A stretch of 64,000 bases of DNA, taken from positions 2,540,001 to 2,604,000 of the forward strand of contig OX442317.1 of assembly GCA_949358305.1 (NCBI GenBank), in the 5' to 3' direction. Shown here piece by piece: positions 18,781 through 31,245 of this stretch. How positions within the stretch are numbered: the stretch's first letter is position 1; every line of letters starts with the position of its first letter. This DNA is from Strigamia acuminata. Its lineage: Eukaryota; Arthropoda; Chilopoda; Geophilomorpha; Linotaeniidae. The notes below the pieces were generated by a model. That model was not told the DNA's origin, made no database searches, and saw only the letters and a program-made list of their open reading frames with translations. The position numbers were made by a program, and so were the translations under genes.

Positions 18781-21181
18781 TTAATACGCGAGCGCACAAC
18801 CGTCACACCTCGGGTCACTTCCAGCCCACAAGACATTGACGTCGTCGGAGATTTCGTCTTTGTCTCTCCACCAAGCGCCTTTGGTTATCACGTGGCCTCT
18901 GCCGAACTGAAGCCTGTTCCAATTGGTCATTAGATCAGACACCGCGTGTCCTTTGCATTCGAGTGTTTGTAGAACGTCAGATGATATTCCTTCTTCCATT
19001 AGAACCGGTCCAATTGCCGAGCTAATTTTAATTTCAGCATTAATAAAATGAATTTTTTTTAATCAGGCTGACGTTGGCACCGCATTCACACGCGCTATAA
19101 ATACAGACACAACAAATTCCAATTTTTGTTTTACCAATGGATTTTACATGAAAAGAAAGCGGCCATTTTCTTCTATAAACTCTCCAAAGAACAAGACTTT
19201 TGGATTTGTTCTAACCTTAATTCGGGCGAATGTGAATGATGGTGTCCACTTCAGCTTTGTAAATGTTCATTAAACTGCATTTTTTTTCATATACTAACTT
19301 GTGATTTGGACTTGAATTTGGGTTTTCAGTGGTTATGAAAATACGTGCTGCACTGAGCGCATCTTGAGGCGTCATGTTGAATTCCAGCATGTTGAGAAGA
19401 ACTTGTACATGCGCTTGCGGTTGGATGAACCCGCCCATTATTCCGTAGCAGCACAACAAGTCGCCGGTCAATTCATCCGTGATCATTGCTGGGATTATGG
19501 TGTTAAAGGAACGTTTGGAGGGTCCTAAGACATTGGGATGGCCGCGTTGCATGCTGAAAAACCGACCCCGGTTCTGACAAACCAAATTGAATCAATTATT
19601 TCACAATTCCTCGTATTGCCACATTCATTTTTTCATTTTTCTTACATTCAATGCAAAACCACAACCTTTTGGAACAACTCCAGATCCAAAAGCAGCTGAA
19701 AGGCTCGTAATCAACGAGCAAGCATTGCCATCTTCATCGATAACTGCTATATAAGTTGTGTTTCCATCGCCAGGGAATTGCCCAGGCAGATACATTTTTG
19801 CTGCCCTAAAATATACAACACATTATTCACCATCTTTTGGTATACTACCATCATTTCTTACTGAGATCTGTCTATGAGTGCTCTTCTTTGCACCGCATAT
19901 TCCTTCGTCAACAATGAATTCATGTTGGGTTTGGTTTCAGCAACATAAGCTAAGCCATCAGCCATACTTAACTTCAATGCTTCTATCAATACATGTAAGT
20001 ATTCGCTGGAGTTGTGGCCTAATTCTTGAAAAATCAAACAGAAATGATCAATAATTTGTATTAAAGACCTCGGTTGTTGCAATACCTTTCAAATTGAACC
20101 CTTCCAATATGTTTAAAGCGATTAAAGCTATTATTCCATCTGAATTTGGAGTTGTTTCCCAAAGTCTGACGTTTTTATATGAGGTACTGATGGGTTCTGA
20201 AGGAGCAAAGGTTGGTGTTTGTAGATCTCTTAATTGCATCACACCTCCGGCATCTTGTACTGCATCCACTATGGCTTGTGCAATGCAGCTTTCATAGAAG
20301 CCTCGTTTACCATCGGTTGTAATTTTCTGTCGAAAATATTGCATTTTTCTTGTTAATTTTTATAAAGGTTAAAAATATGAGAAATTGTACTTTTAGAGTT
20401 TGAGCCATTGCAAAATTTGTCACGATTTCTCCCACTTTTGGTGGACACCCATCAATGAGAAGTTCATTTCCAAACGTGCGTAGTTTTTCAACGTTTGCTT
20501 CAGTTTGCCACACATGAGCTGACACTTCAGACACTGGGAAACCATTTTCAGCCAACAATATTGCAGGTTTCCATAAATTCTCCAGATTAAACTGAAAAAT
20601 GATTTAATTTTTTTGTGTTTAAAATTAAAACTCAAATTTACTCACTTTTCCTGATCCAAAAGCACTTAATACGTCGCAATAAGCAGCAGCAGCAGCAGGA
20701 ACGTTAATATTTAAACCATGATTGTCAGGAATGGGATTATCAGTAGAAAAACCTTTTGAAGTGACACAGTCATAACTAAGCGCCGAAGATGAACAACCAC
20801 TAAACCGCAAAAAATAACATTTAAACAGAAAATTATTACATAAACAATTTCATTTGACATGGACAAAAATACCTGCCATTCAATTGTTTGATTGTTTTTT
20901 TTTCTTTGTTAAAATAAAGACAAAATGCATCACCTCCAAGTCCATTGCTGAATGGTTCAGTGACAGCCATGGCAGCCGCCATTGCCACAGCTGCATCAGC
21001 TGCATTTCCTCCAGCTTGCAGTATATCTGTGGGAATTGCAAGATAAATAGTTCATTTCTTAAATATTAATTAAATAACACAACTTACTGCAGCCAATTTG
21101 TGAAGCTAGTGGTTGGTCACACGACACAACTCCTTTAGTTCCTAAAACGTTGGCTGCACGAGATTTAAATGTAAATTCCAT
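18781..21181 (-). CDS. Gamma-glutamyltransferase-like hydrolase
   Basis: N-terminal nucleophile hydrolase of the gamma-glutamyltranspeptidase family, closest in style to the cytosolic YwrD-like group. The family cleaves gamma-glutamyl bonds such as that of glutathione after self-processing into two subunits. Exons: 21088-21181, 20873-21026, 20646-20799, 20391-20591, 20086-20326, 19862-20024, 19646-19805, 19299-19573, 18781-19021, joining to 560 residues. Seen: the N-terminal GGNAADAAVAMAAAMAVTEP and GLGGDAFCLY blocks, the cleavage site and nucleophile in DGNTTYIAVIDEDGNACSL (Thr352 predicted), AFGSGVVPKG, and the C-terminal FGRGHVI...DPRCDG block. There is no signal peptide or membrane anchor, unlike classical animal GGT. 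The last intron is the least certain junction. Family is certain, exact substrate unknown. Confidence 0.92.
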
Positions 21182-21496
21182 AATATTGCAGGAATAGCGT
21201 GCTTGTGTAGCTGCAGCAGCTGCCAATCAGTGTTTGCTTTAACTTCAAACTGGTATTTATCAAGTTCAGTGACCCATCCACGATTAGAACTCATTACAAT
21301 CAATTTAAACTGACTTTTATCATTATTTCAGATCATTAACCTTGATATACCCAACCTAAGGTCAGATTTTGATTTTAACACGGAATAAATAAAATTTAAA
21401 TAATTAAAATTTAAAAATTGACCTCGCTTACCTAATTCAGAAACGAAGCGATAATTTCAGCCGTTTTGACGCCATTTCCTGGTTCATCCAGTACAA

Positions 21497-21550
21497 TATT
21501 GCATCGCTTCCACGGGCGATAAATCGGTCCTTCCCAAAGCATAATCACTA
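21497..21550. repeat. Partial copy of the neighbouring inverted-repeat element
   Basis: The segment CGCTTCCACGGGCGATAAAT and its next 30 bases recur almost unchanged at about 22683-22728 inside the adjacent element, in the same orientation. It looks like a fragment left by an earlier insertion. Confidence 0.7.
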
Positions 21551-21826
21551 TTTTAAACCCCTCATCCGCTTGTTATTCAATATGCCTTCATTTGCTGATT
21601 GCCTTTTTAGCTCTGTTAGGTCAACAAATATATTTTAGCTTTTATATTGATGACTGCCAAATGTTTTCATCTTTTTGATGATTTATTTGTACATATTGTG
21701 TAAATAATGCTATTACTGTGCTTGTACTCTAAAGTATCGATACATTTTTCTATGGAAAAATTAAATTTCAATACGCAAACTAAAGTTTGAATTTGTAAAA
21801 TTATTATTACAATATATGAAATAATC

Positions 21827-22866
21827 GGGCGGTATTCAATACGGTGTTATTTCATTTGTTCGTCTCCAGATGACGCAAGCGACCAGAGGCAGTTTGTAAT
21901 AGAGAAACGGTGGCGCCATCTATGTTTTCAAGTTGCTATTAATTAGGAATGAAAATTCACCTGAATGGTTATTATGCTTTGGAAATGACCCGATTTATCG
22001 CCCATGTTAGGAATGCAATGCGGTATCAGTTTCAAACAGGTTTTGCACAGTGGGTGATAATTCGGATACGGTTTTTTACATTTCCAGTTGAGTTTCAACG
22101 TGTTTTGCACCCGGTGATAAATTCGAATACGGGTTTTGCATTTGCTGTTGACTTTCAACAAGATTTTCGGATACGTTTATTGCATCTACACTACAGTGGA
22201 GTTTTATCTTGTTTTTCTCGTGTATGATAAATTCGAATAAATTTTGTGGATTTGCTGTGGAGTTTCAACAAGTTTAGCACACTGGGCGATAAATGGGAGC
22301 AATTATAACGGAGTGGTTAAACCCAGAGAATTTCTCTCGTTACTTTAGAGAAATTCCTGATGTGTTCTAAGTTATTTGGATCTTCATAAAAACAGAAAAT
22401 GTAAAAAATACTTCTTCATAATAAAATTTAAATGAAACTAATTACTAACCGTAAACAGTCGCTTATTGTTGGAACTATACATCAGTTTTTTGTAGCTCAA
22501 CACAGGGGAAACATGGCCACATACAATCGCGGCTCGTATCACAGTTGGATAATCACATTGCTCCATCTATCTTGGACAACCAATGGCTTAAAACTTGATT
22601 TTTATACTGTTTGATTGATCAACATAGCTTGAAACTGACGGGCAAGTCAAACAAACGTACACGAAACAATACCGTATTGCATCGCTTCCATGGGCGATAA
22701 ATCGGTCCTTCCCAAAGCATAATCACCATCAAGAGAGATTTTAACTCCTGATTCGTTACAACTTAGAAACATAGATGGCGCCACCGTTTCCAATCACAAA
22801 CTGCCTCTGGTCGCTGTCGCCATCTAGACACGAGCGAATGAAACAATACCGTATTGAATACCGCCC
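21827..22866. mobile_element. Non-autonomous element with ~130-bp inverted ends
   Basis: The left end GGGCGGTATTCAATACGGT continues through the blocks TTTCATTTGTTCG, GCGACCAGAGGCAGTTTGT and GGTGGCGCCATCTATGTTT. The same blocks return inverted at 22735-22866. The interior has diverged tandem pieces of the type TTTTGCA..GTGATAAATTCG. No transposase ORF is present. The target duplication is not clear. Flanks are host intergenic sequence past the GGT-like gene. Confidence 0.75.
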
Positions 22867-23448
22867 ATACCGTGTCATCAATCATCATCTAACGCGGGCG
22901 ATATAAGACTAAGTATCCATATTTCCATCGTAGAAAATGTAAAATGTAATTAAAACAAATATTCCAATAAATATGTGTCACGGGCAGGTTACCCACCCTT
23001 CTTTTTTATTCATTTCTAACTTAGACTGACCCAATCTTAAGTTTTCTTATTTTTTCCCAATCTTTCTTTTCATCTAACATTGATGAATCATCTCTAAATA
23101 TATGCGCAGCCTCATTGCGCGCATCTTATTATTTCCAACAATTAACCTTATTTTATACCTTCCACCCCCTCACCCACTCCAATCGACCTGGTCACATGAC
23201 TCATGTTTACCTGGTCGCTACTTTTATCCATAATCCACACTTCTCATACCTCTTTCAACGAGTTAACACCTCTTAGATTGAATTGAGTTTGTCAATCTTT
23301 ATTTTGCGCTTTAACACGCGCCCCTTCTAATTTAACACTTAATAGCGCCTCTTTTTGCCCACCTTTTATCCCTTCGCATGCCTGTGACATCCTATGCCCA
23401 CCCGCATACGAATATCACTGCGCATACTCATTCTTTTTAAACGTAACC
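22867..23448. other. Intergenic, no gene seen
   Basis: AT-rich stretch with pyrimidine-rich tracts. I see no convincing exon, RNA or repeat match elsewhere in the window. Confidence 0.5.
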
Positions 23449-23800
23449 TTTCCGCGGATTGGCTTCCGCGAAATCCGCATTTCGGGGGCGACTATTCTGG
23501 GGATTCCGGGTGGACCAAACTCTTCCGGAAAACGTCCGGGGTGGTGTTGGGAGTGTCAATAGACTGTTTTGTGTCAAGGTTGTCAATTTTCATGTGAGTA
23601 TTGGAAGGTTCATTTCTGCACATTCTCATGTATTTTTTTTCACAGGAGCGACAAGGAGCGATGAAGCGGGATCGAGCGAGAGTGGGTAAAATAAACTGGT
23701 TTACGTCTCCAATGCGCGTTCAAGATGGAATACGAACTCGGAATCGACTCCAACACGCGTTCGCGTGACATACGGACGCATTCACGACCCAGATCAAAAA
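23449..23800 (+). repeat. Repeat module B flanking the hairpin array
   Basis: A segment beginning CCTTTCCGCGGATTGG and ending in the start of the hairpin array. It recurs inverted and about 90% similar at 62405-62776, including TCCGCATTTC, GTCAAGGTTGTCAATTTTCA and CACAGGAGC blocks. The short ORF over 23394-23689 is not conserved as protein. Confidence 0.8.
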
Positions 23801-23804
23801 ATGA

Positions 23805-24665
23805 TCTCGTATTCGACTCGTTTTCGAGTCGAATGCAAATTTTGCCCTTCTTTGACGCGAAATCGTATTCGACTCGTTTTCGAGTCGAATGCGAGTTTTG
23901 CCCTTCTTCAACGCGAAATCGTATTCGACTCGTTTTCGAGTCGAATGCGAATTTTGCCCTTTCTCAACGCGAAATCGTATTCGACTCGTTTTCGAGTCGA
24001 ATGCGAATTTTGCCCTTCTTCGACGCGAAATCGTATTCGACTCGTTTTCGAGTCGAATGCGAAATCGTATTCGACTCGTTTTCGAGTCGAATGCGAGTTT
24101 TGCCCTTCTTCAACGCGAAATCGTATTCGACTCGTTTTCGAGTCGAATGCGAATTTTGCCCTTTCTCAACGCGAAATCGTATTCGACTCGTTTTCGAGTC
24201 GAATGCGAGTTTTGCCCTTCTTCAACGCGAAATCGTATTCGACTCGTTTTCGAGTCGAATGCGAATTTTGCCCTTCTTCGACGCGAAATCGTATTCGACT
24301 CGTTTTCGAGTCGAATGCGAAATCGTATTCGACTCGTTTTCGAGTCGAATGCGAGTTTTGCCCTTCTTCAACGCGAAATCGTATTCGACTCGTTTTCGAG
24401 TCGAATGCGAATTTTGCCCTTTCTCAACGCGAAATCGTATTCGACTCGTTTTCGAGTCGAATGCGAGTTTTGCCCTTCTTCAACGCGAAATCGTATTCGA
24501 CTCGTTTTCGAGTCGAATGCGAATTTTGCCCTTCTTCAACGCGAAATCGTATTCGACTCGTTTTCGAGTCGAATGCGAATTCGTATTCGACTCGTTTTCG
24601 AGTCGAATGCGAATTTTGCCCTTCTTCAACGCGAAATCGTATTCGATTCGCTTTCGAATCGTATA
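23805..24665 (+). repeat. 56-bp hairpin satellite, left arm
   Basis: About 16 copies of a 56-bp unit that contains the perfect inverted repeat CGACTCGTTTTCGAGTCG (stem extended by AATG/CATT-like bases) followed by TTTTGCCCTTCTTCAACG. Some units lack the spacer and are shorter. The right arm at 26945-28165 carries the same unit in the opposite orientation. Because 56 is not a multiple of three and the unit has no stop codon in any frame, long ORFs on both strands are an automatic by-product. Confidence 0.97.
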
Positions 24666-26944
24666 CGAGATGGTCGATTTTTGTTTCCCGGACTTTGATT
24701 TGTATTCGAGTTGTTACGAGTTCGTATTTTGATCGTATTCGTATTCGAATCGAATTCGAATCGTATTCGAATCGAATACGAATCGAATTCGAGTCGTATT
24801 CGAGATGGTCGATGATTTCCACTCGCTCGTATACGCGTTGTATACGAGCTCGTATTTTGATCGTAATCGTAAACGAATCGTTTACAAGTCGTATACAAGT
24901 CGTATACGACGTGTATACACCTCGTATACGAACGAAGTTTGTGAAAACACAATTTCCAAATAAGACGTATGTGACTACTATGTGTTTTCATGTCGTAGTA
25001 AGTGTCCGGTGGATTTTCCAAACTTCGTTCGTATACGAGGTGTATACACGTCGTATACGACTTGTATACGACTTGTAAACGATTCGTTTACGATTACGAT
25101 CAAAATACGAGCTCGTATACAACGCGTATACGAGCGAGTGGAAATCATCGACCATCTCGAATGCGACTCGAATACGATTCGAATACATCTCGAATACATC
25201 TCGAATACGAGTCGTACGAGTCAAAGTCCGGGAACGGGTCATCGACTATCTCGTATTCGAGTTGTTACGAGTTCGTATTTTGATCGTATTCGTATTCGAA
25301 TCGAATTCGAATCGTATTCGAATCGAATACTAATCGAATTCGAGTCGTATTCGAGATGGTCGATGATTTCCACTCGCTCGTATACGCGTTGTATACGAGC
25401 TCGTATTTTGATCGTAATCGTAAACGAATCGTTTACAAGTCGTATACAAGTCGTATACGACGTGTATACACCTCGTATACGAACGAAGTTTGTGAAAACA
25501 CAATTTCCAAATAAGACGTATGTGACTACTATGTGTTTTCATGTCGTAGTAAGTGTCCGGTGGATTTTCCAAACTTCGTTCGTATACGAGGTGTATACAC
25601 GTCGTATACGACTTGTATACGACTTGTAAACGATTCGTTTACGATTACGATCAAAATACGAGCTCGTATACAACGCGTATACGAGCGAGTGGAAATCATC
25701 GACCATCTCGAATGCGACTCGAATACGATTCGAATACATCTCGAATACATCTCGAATACGAGTCGTACGAGTCAAAGTCCGGGAACGGGTCATCGACTAT
25801 CTCGTATTCGAGTTGTTACGAGTTCGTATTTTGATCGTATTCGTATTCGAATCGAATTCGAATCGTATTCGAATCGAATACTAATCGAATTCGAGTCGTA
25901 TTCGAGATGGTCGATGATTTCCACTCGCTCGTATACGCGTTGTATACGAGCTCGTATTTTGATCGTAATCGTAAACGAATCGTTTACAAGTCGTATACAA
26001 GTCGTATACGACGTGTATACACCTCGTATACGAACGAAGTTTGTGAAAACACAATTTCCAAATAAGACGTATGTGACTACTATGTGTTTTCATGTCGTAG
26101 TAAGTGTCCGGTGGATTTTCCAAACTTCGTTCGTATACGAGGTGTATACACGTCGTATACGACTTGTATACGACTTGTAAACGATTCGTTTACGATTACG
26201 ATCAAAATACGAGCTCGTATACAACGCGTATACGAGCGAGTGGAAATCATCGACCATCTCGAATGCGACTCGAATACGATTCGAATACATCTCGAATACA
26301 TCTCGAATACGAGTCGTACGAGTCAAAGTCCGGGAACGGGTCATCGACTATCTCGTATTCGAGTTGTTACGAGTTCGTATTTTGATCGTATTCGTATTCG
26401 AATCGAATTCGAATCGTATTCGAATCGAATACTAATCGAATTCGAGTCGTATTCGAGATGGTCGATGATTTCCACTCGCTCGTATACGCGTTGTATACGA
26501 GCTCGTATTTTGATCGTAATCGTAAACGAATCGTTTACAAGTCGTATACAAGTCGTATACGACGTGTATACACCTCGTATACGAACGAAGTTTGTGAAAA
26601 CACAATTTCCAAATAAGACGTATGTGACTACTATGTGTTTTCATGTCGTAGTAAGTGTCCGGTGGATTTTCCAAACTTCGTTCGTATACGAGGTGTATAC
26701 ACGTCGTATACGACTTGTATACGACTTGTAAACGATTCGTTTACGATTACGATCAAAATACGAGCTCGTATACAACGCGTATACGAGCGAGTGGAAATCA
26801 TCGACCATCTCGAATACGACTCGAATTCGATTCGTATTCGATTCGAATACGATTCGAATTCGATTCGAATACGAATACGATCAAAATACGAACTCGTAAC
26901 AACTCGAATACAAATCAAAGTCCGGGAAACAAAAATCGACCATC
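24666..26944. repeat. 551-bp tandem units between the hairpin arms
   Basis: Four copies of the spacer CACAATTTCCAAATAAGACG recur exactly every 551 bp (near 24951, 25502, 26053 and 26604). The intervening units are almost identical. Each unit is itself largely an inverted repeat built from TCGTATACGA- and CGAATTCG-type steps, with the ~80-bp spacer as its asymmetric centre. Confidence 0.95.
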
Positions 26945-28165
26945 TCGTATACGATTCGAAAGCGAATCGAATACGATTTCGCGTTGAAGAAGGGCAAAAT
27001 TCGCATTCGACTCGAAAACGAGTCGAATACGAATTCGCATTCGACTCGAAAACGAGTCGAATACGATTTCGCGTTGAAGAAGGGCAAAATTCGCATTCGA
27101 CTCGAAAACGAGTCGAATACGATTTCGCGTTGAAGAAGGGCAAAACTCGCATTCGACTCGAAAACGAGTCGAATACGATTTCGCGTTGAGAAAGGGCAAA
27201 ATTCGCATTCGACTCGAAAACGAGTCGAATACGATTTCGCGTTGAAGAAGGGCAAAACTCGCATTCGACTCGAAAACGAGTCGAATACGATTTCGCATTC
27301 GACTCGAAAACGAGTCGAATACGATTTCGCGTCGAAGAAGGGCAAAATTCGCATTCGACTCGAAAACGAGTCGAATACGATTTCGCGTTGAAGAAGGGCA
27401 AAACTCGCATTCGACTCGAAAACGAGTCGAATACGATTTCGCGTTGAGAAAGGGCAAAATTCGCATTCGACTCGAAAACGAGTCGAATACGATTTCGCGT
27501 TGAAGAAGGGCAAAACTCGCATTCGACTCGAAAACGAGTCGAATACGATTTCGCATTCGACTCGAAAACGAGTCGAATACGATTTCGCGTCGAAGAAGGG
27601 CAAAATTCGCATTCGACTCGAAAACGAGTCGAATACGATTTCGCGTTGAAGAAGGGCAAAACTCGCATTCGACTCGAAAACGAGTCGAATACGATTTCGC
27701 GTTGAGAAAGGGCAAAATTCGCATTCGACTCGAAAACGAGTCGAATACGATTTCGCGTTGAAGAAGGGCAAAACTCGTACTCGACTCGAAAACGAGTCGA
27801 ATACGATTTCGCGTTGAAGAAGGGCAAAACTCGTACTCGACTCGAAAACGAGTCGAATACGATTTCGCGTTGAAGAAGGGCAAAACTCGTACTCGACTCG
27901 AAAGCGAGTCGAATACGATTTCGCGTTGAAGAAGGGCAAAACTCGTACTCGACTCGAAAGCGAGTCGAATACGATTTCGCGTTGAAGAAGGGCAAAACTC
28001 GTACTCGACTCGAAAACGAGTCGAATACGATTTCGCGTTGAAGAAGGGCAAAACTCGTACTCGACTCGAAAGCGAGTCGAATACGATTTCGCGTTGAAAA
28101 AGGGAAAAACTCGTACTCGACTAGAAAGCGAGTCGAATACGATTCCGCGTTGAAAAAGAGAAAAA
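26945..28165 (-). repeat. 56-bp hairpin satellite, right arm (inverted)
   Basis: About 21 units of the same 56-bp repeat, reverse-complemented relative to 23805-24665. The outermost units carry stem variants (GTACTCGACTCGAAAGCGAG), so sequence decay increases towards the outer edge. Confidence 0.97.
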
Positions 28166-28503
28166 CTCGTACGCGATTCAGTGAAACTAAATTTACATGT
28201 GCGCGTTGACGCGCGCGATTCGTGTGTTCTACGTGAGTAAATAGAGTGCGCGTCACATATGAATACAAAATGTCGACCATGCGTCGCCACGATGCCAGTG
28301 GACGAATTCTGCGAATTCGTGCAAACGCAGAAAGTTAAAAATATTCAAATTTGACGCCCACGATGACACGTTCGTAGTAGACGCCTCCACAACTGCTTTT
28401 GAAAAGAATTTGATAAATGTTTGGAAATAATATTTAGGATTTTCTTTAATCATATCAGGAAACTGAAAACAGAAATAAAGTTTATACATTGGAAATTTTT
28501 TAT
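28166..28503 (-). repeat. Repeat module A flanking the hairpin array
   Basis: Recurs inverted at 62783-63115. On the minus strand both copies read through TTTCTGTTTTCAG into a 70-codon ORF, with one or two substitutions between copies. A more diverged relative lies at 29270-29470. It could be a decayed exon of a transposon, but no domain is recognisable. Confidence 0.8.
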
Positions 28504-28634
28504 AATAAAATTACGTATTAAACATTATATAGCGTGAGAATGGACACTTTGATATGAAAGCGAATATTTTCGAAATTAAAACAATTATTTTCAAAGTTAA
28601 AACGACTATTTTCGAGTATTGTTAATTCAAAACG

Positions 28635-28916
28635 ACGTGCAGCATGGGAATAAAAAAAATTAATTGAGACGCGCTTATGACACGCGCTGCACAGCCTCAC
28701 GAATCCTAGAGGCATCCACAACTATACGCGTCGGCCCTGACGCGGTCGTCTAGACGAGCGCATCTGGACGCGCACAAAGCTAAGTTCACATGTGCGCGTC
28801 TAAACGCGCGCGTCAAGGCCGACGCGTATGGCTGAGGACGCACTTAGGATTCGCGAGGCTGTGCAGCGCATGTCACAAGCTCGCGTCAACCAATTTTTTG
28901 GTTCCCATGCAGCACA
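28635..28916. mobile_element. ~280-bp inverted-repeat element
   Basis: Left half GCATGGGAATAAAA...GACGCGCTTATGACACG CGCTGCACAGCCTC returns inverted at 28812-28912 with about 80% identity, ending in GGTTCCCATGC. The loop holds alternating CGCG motifs. No coding capacity. Consistent with an old MITE. Confidence 0.7.
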
Positions 28917-29269
28917 AAAACAAAAATTGTTAAGTTGCTTAAGAATTGATTTTTTTTGGTATTTCATTGTTGATTATTAATTTAAAGAATATTTAATTGT
29001 TTTTTAAAATGGGAAAAGTTGAAAATTTGGTGGGTTTTTGTGTTTGCTTGCTCGACGGGAAATTGCAATCTCCCCGGCCGCAGCAGGCGAGCATTGAGCG
29101 GCATGTAATTTCCACGCGCACCGTCGAAAGGATTGTATTTGTTTATGAACTCTTTTTTTCTTGTATTGTTTTTCGTGTATTGTTTTGACGTGAAAACAAT
29201 TCATTTCAATAGAATGTGACTGTTTTCAATGTAAAAATCAATGATTTCACTGGAAAACAAAGGTGGCAA

Positions 29270-29470
29270 CGAGTGGTCGCGCGCGTCAAAGTTGAATATT
29301 TTCAACTTTCGGCGTTCGCGCGATTTCGGGGAATTCGTCCACTTGCGGCGCGGCGACGCGCGCGGCGACGTATGGTCAACGTTTTGCATTCACATGTCGA
29401 ACGCGCGAACTTAGCTTTTACACGCGTGTGTCACGCGATAGAAGACGCGTCGTCTACAAAACACACGTAA
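29270..29470 (+). repeat. Diverged relative of module A
   Basis: Shares GTTGAATATTTTCAACTTTC, GAATTCGTCCACTTG, GGCGACG and CGTATGGTCAACGTTTTG with the module at 62915-63060, same orientation, but is richer in CGCG. It marks the left border of the gene island. Confidence 0.65.
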
Positions 29471-29702
29471 ATAAATAAATAAATATTTTTGGTGGTTAAC
29501 CCGTGTGTCTTTCCATGGAAAAAAAAAGAGAAGAGTTTTCTCGTCGTAAGATTTCTCTCAAAAATCTCTAAAACACGATAGAAAGCAGTCCAACAATCGA
29601 ATTTGGCGCCATCGTACGAAGCGATTTGATTGGCCAACAATGAGCAGAGTCGTGATTGGTCTTGTCTATGCCTCCTGGATGCAGAACTAACCACCCGACA
29701 TC

Positions 29703-31138
29703 ATGGACGCCTTAGTACCACAATTGATAGAAGATTTTAATGTAATTGGGGTAATTTTTATCACGAATTTTTGTCAAACGTACAGTCCCGAGTGAGTGAG
29801 TGAGCGAATGAGTGAATGAGTGAGCGAGTGAGCGAGGTGATGCGTGTGACTAACGTCCATTGGACGTTTCGTCCGTCGTTAACAGAGATCGAAACTGAGT
29901 TTACGTCCCATTCGTTTTCCTTTGTTCAGGTTTTATTCATTTATATAACCTCCATCTTCCTCACTTTTTTTTTTTTTTTTTTTTTTTTTTCTTTTTTTAC
30001 AGGTCGCTACGGAGAAAAACAGAGAGATTGGAGGGGATGGGGAAGAGGAAACGACGACTACATCGAATTTGTCGTCCGCTGTGCCATTGACCGACACGCC
30101 GTCAAAAATGGATCCTATTCCATCTAAACGCGCTTGTTTAGTGGGTGATGGAGAGATGGAAGACCCGGCGCAAGTTAACGAGGTACTGATTCGTTCGTTT
30201 GCTTTATTTGTCATCAATCTATTTATTTGTTCATCCGTTTTTTTTTTTTTTGTTTTTTTTTTTTTTTTTATCCGTTTGTCTTTTTTCTCTCTTTCAAGTC
30301 GTGTCGAGGAGAGGCGTCGCCACTGCTGCCACCGCCGCAGCGCGAGAAAAAGACGGTGGCGGGGGCGGTGAAAAAAGCCAGGCAGATCGCGTGGACTCTA
30401 GCAAAGAGATTCACGGGGACAACCAAACGAATTGAGAGGATCGAAGAGTACATGGGTTGGAGGTGGCGTGGCAGGAAGGAGATGATAGGTCGGTTGAGAT
30501 CAATGGAGAAGAAGTTGAAGCGGATGGAAAGCGACCTGGACTGGGTCGATACAGATGTGTATGATATGGAAGTGGAGGTGGAGATAACTGAGGAGGATAG
30601 AGAGGTGGACGTGGATGGAGTGGAAGCGGAAGTTGAAGTGGCTATGGGTGAAGTGGAGGTGGCGGAGGCGAGATCAGGGGAACGGGAGCAGCGGGAGCGG
30701 GATGATGTCGAACCGGTCGCCGAGAAAACGCGCGATGGTGGCATTCTTTTATCGTCTATTGCGGCGGACACGGTCGAATCCGTGTTAAAGAAATTGTCTG
30801 GCAAGGTAAGAATAAAACGCACGATGACGCGCGCGACCACTTTTCGACCTTTCATGTACATTCATTTTTGTTTGATAATTTTCAGTGTGTCGATTTGATG
30901 GCGTTGACTTCGATCAAGTCTGTCGAATCGCTGTACAAGTTTCAGCAACGGGTCTGCCAACCGGTAAACATGTTTGGTGCGCATCCACCTTTTTTGATTG
31001 TTTCTCTTATTTTTTCTTTCTTTTCAGAGGGTAATTGATGATGACGACGACGGTGACGATGTTGATAGTGACGATGGTGATAGTGACGATGGTGATAGTG
31101 ACGATGGTGAAGATGATGACGATGACAATGTCGACTAG
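29703..31138 (+). CDS. Island gene 1: acidic-tailed, probably nuclear protein
   Basis: Five exons (29703-29750, 30003-30182, 30299-30805, 30886-30963, 31028-31138) join to 307 residues ending in TAG. Order: a short N-terminus MDALVPQLIEDFNVIG, a Thr/Ser-rich linker with a basic SKRAC patch, a Lys/Arg-rich stretch (KKARQIAWTLAKRFTGTTKR), an Arg/Met helix (GRLRSMEKKLKRMESDLDW), a Val-Glu repeat region with predicted helix, a conserved-looking block (VESVLKKLSGKCVDLMALTS) and a pure Asp/Gly/Ser acidic tail. Basic core plus acidic tail resembles chromatin proteins, but I recognise no family. Introns are T-rich: one contains a run of about 30 T. Start chosen as the first ATG giving a frame through all exons. 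Confidence 0.7.
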
Positions 31139-31149
31139 ACAGATCATTC

Positions 31150-31245
31150 GAATTTTTTATTTTATTTTATTTTATTTTATTTTATTTTATTTTATTTTAT
31201 TTTATTTTATTTTATTTTATTTTATTTAATTTTATTTTATTTTTT
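31150..31245. repeat. (TTTTA)n microsatellite
   Basis: About 16 ATTTT repeats immediately after the stop of island gene 1, in its 3' UTR. Confidence 0.95.

Noticed and set aside
23805-28165. CRISPR-like regular repeats
   Set aside because: Units are contiguous tandem repeats without unique spacers, in an animal genome, with no cas genes.
23725-28290. Very long ORFs (up to ~550 codons) on both strands rich in Phe, Ser, Arg and Asn
   Set aside because: They come from the stop-free 56-bp unit, whose length is not a multiple of three, so three frames on each strand stay open. Peptides are the same motif in cycling frames, with no start context, introns or domain.
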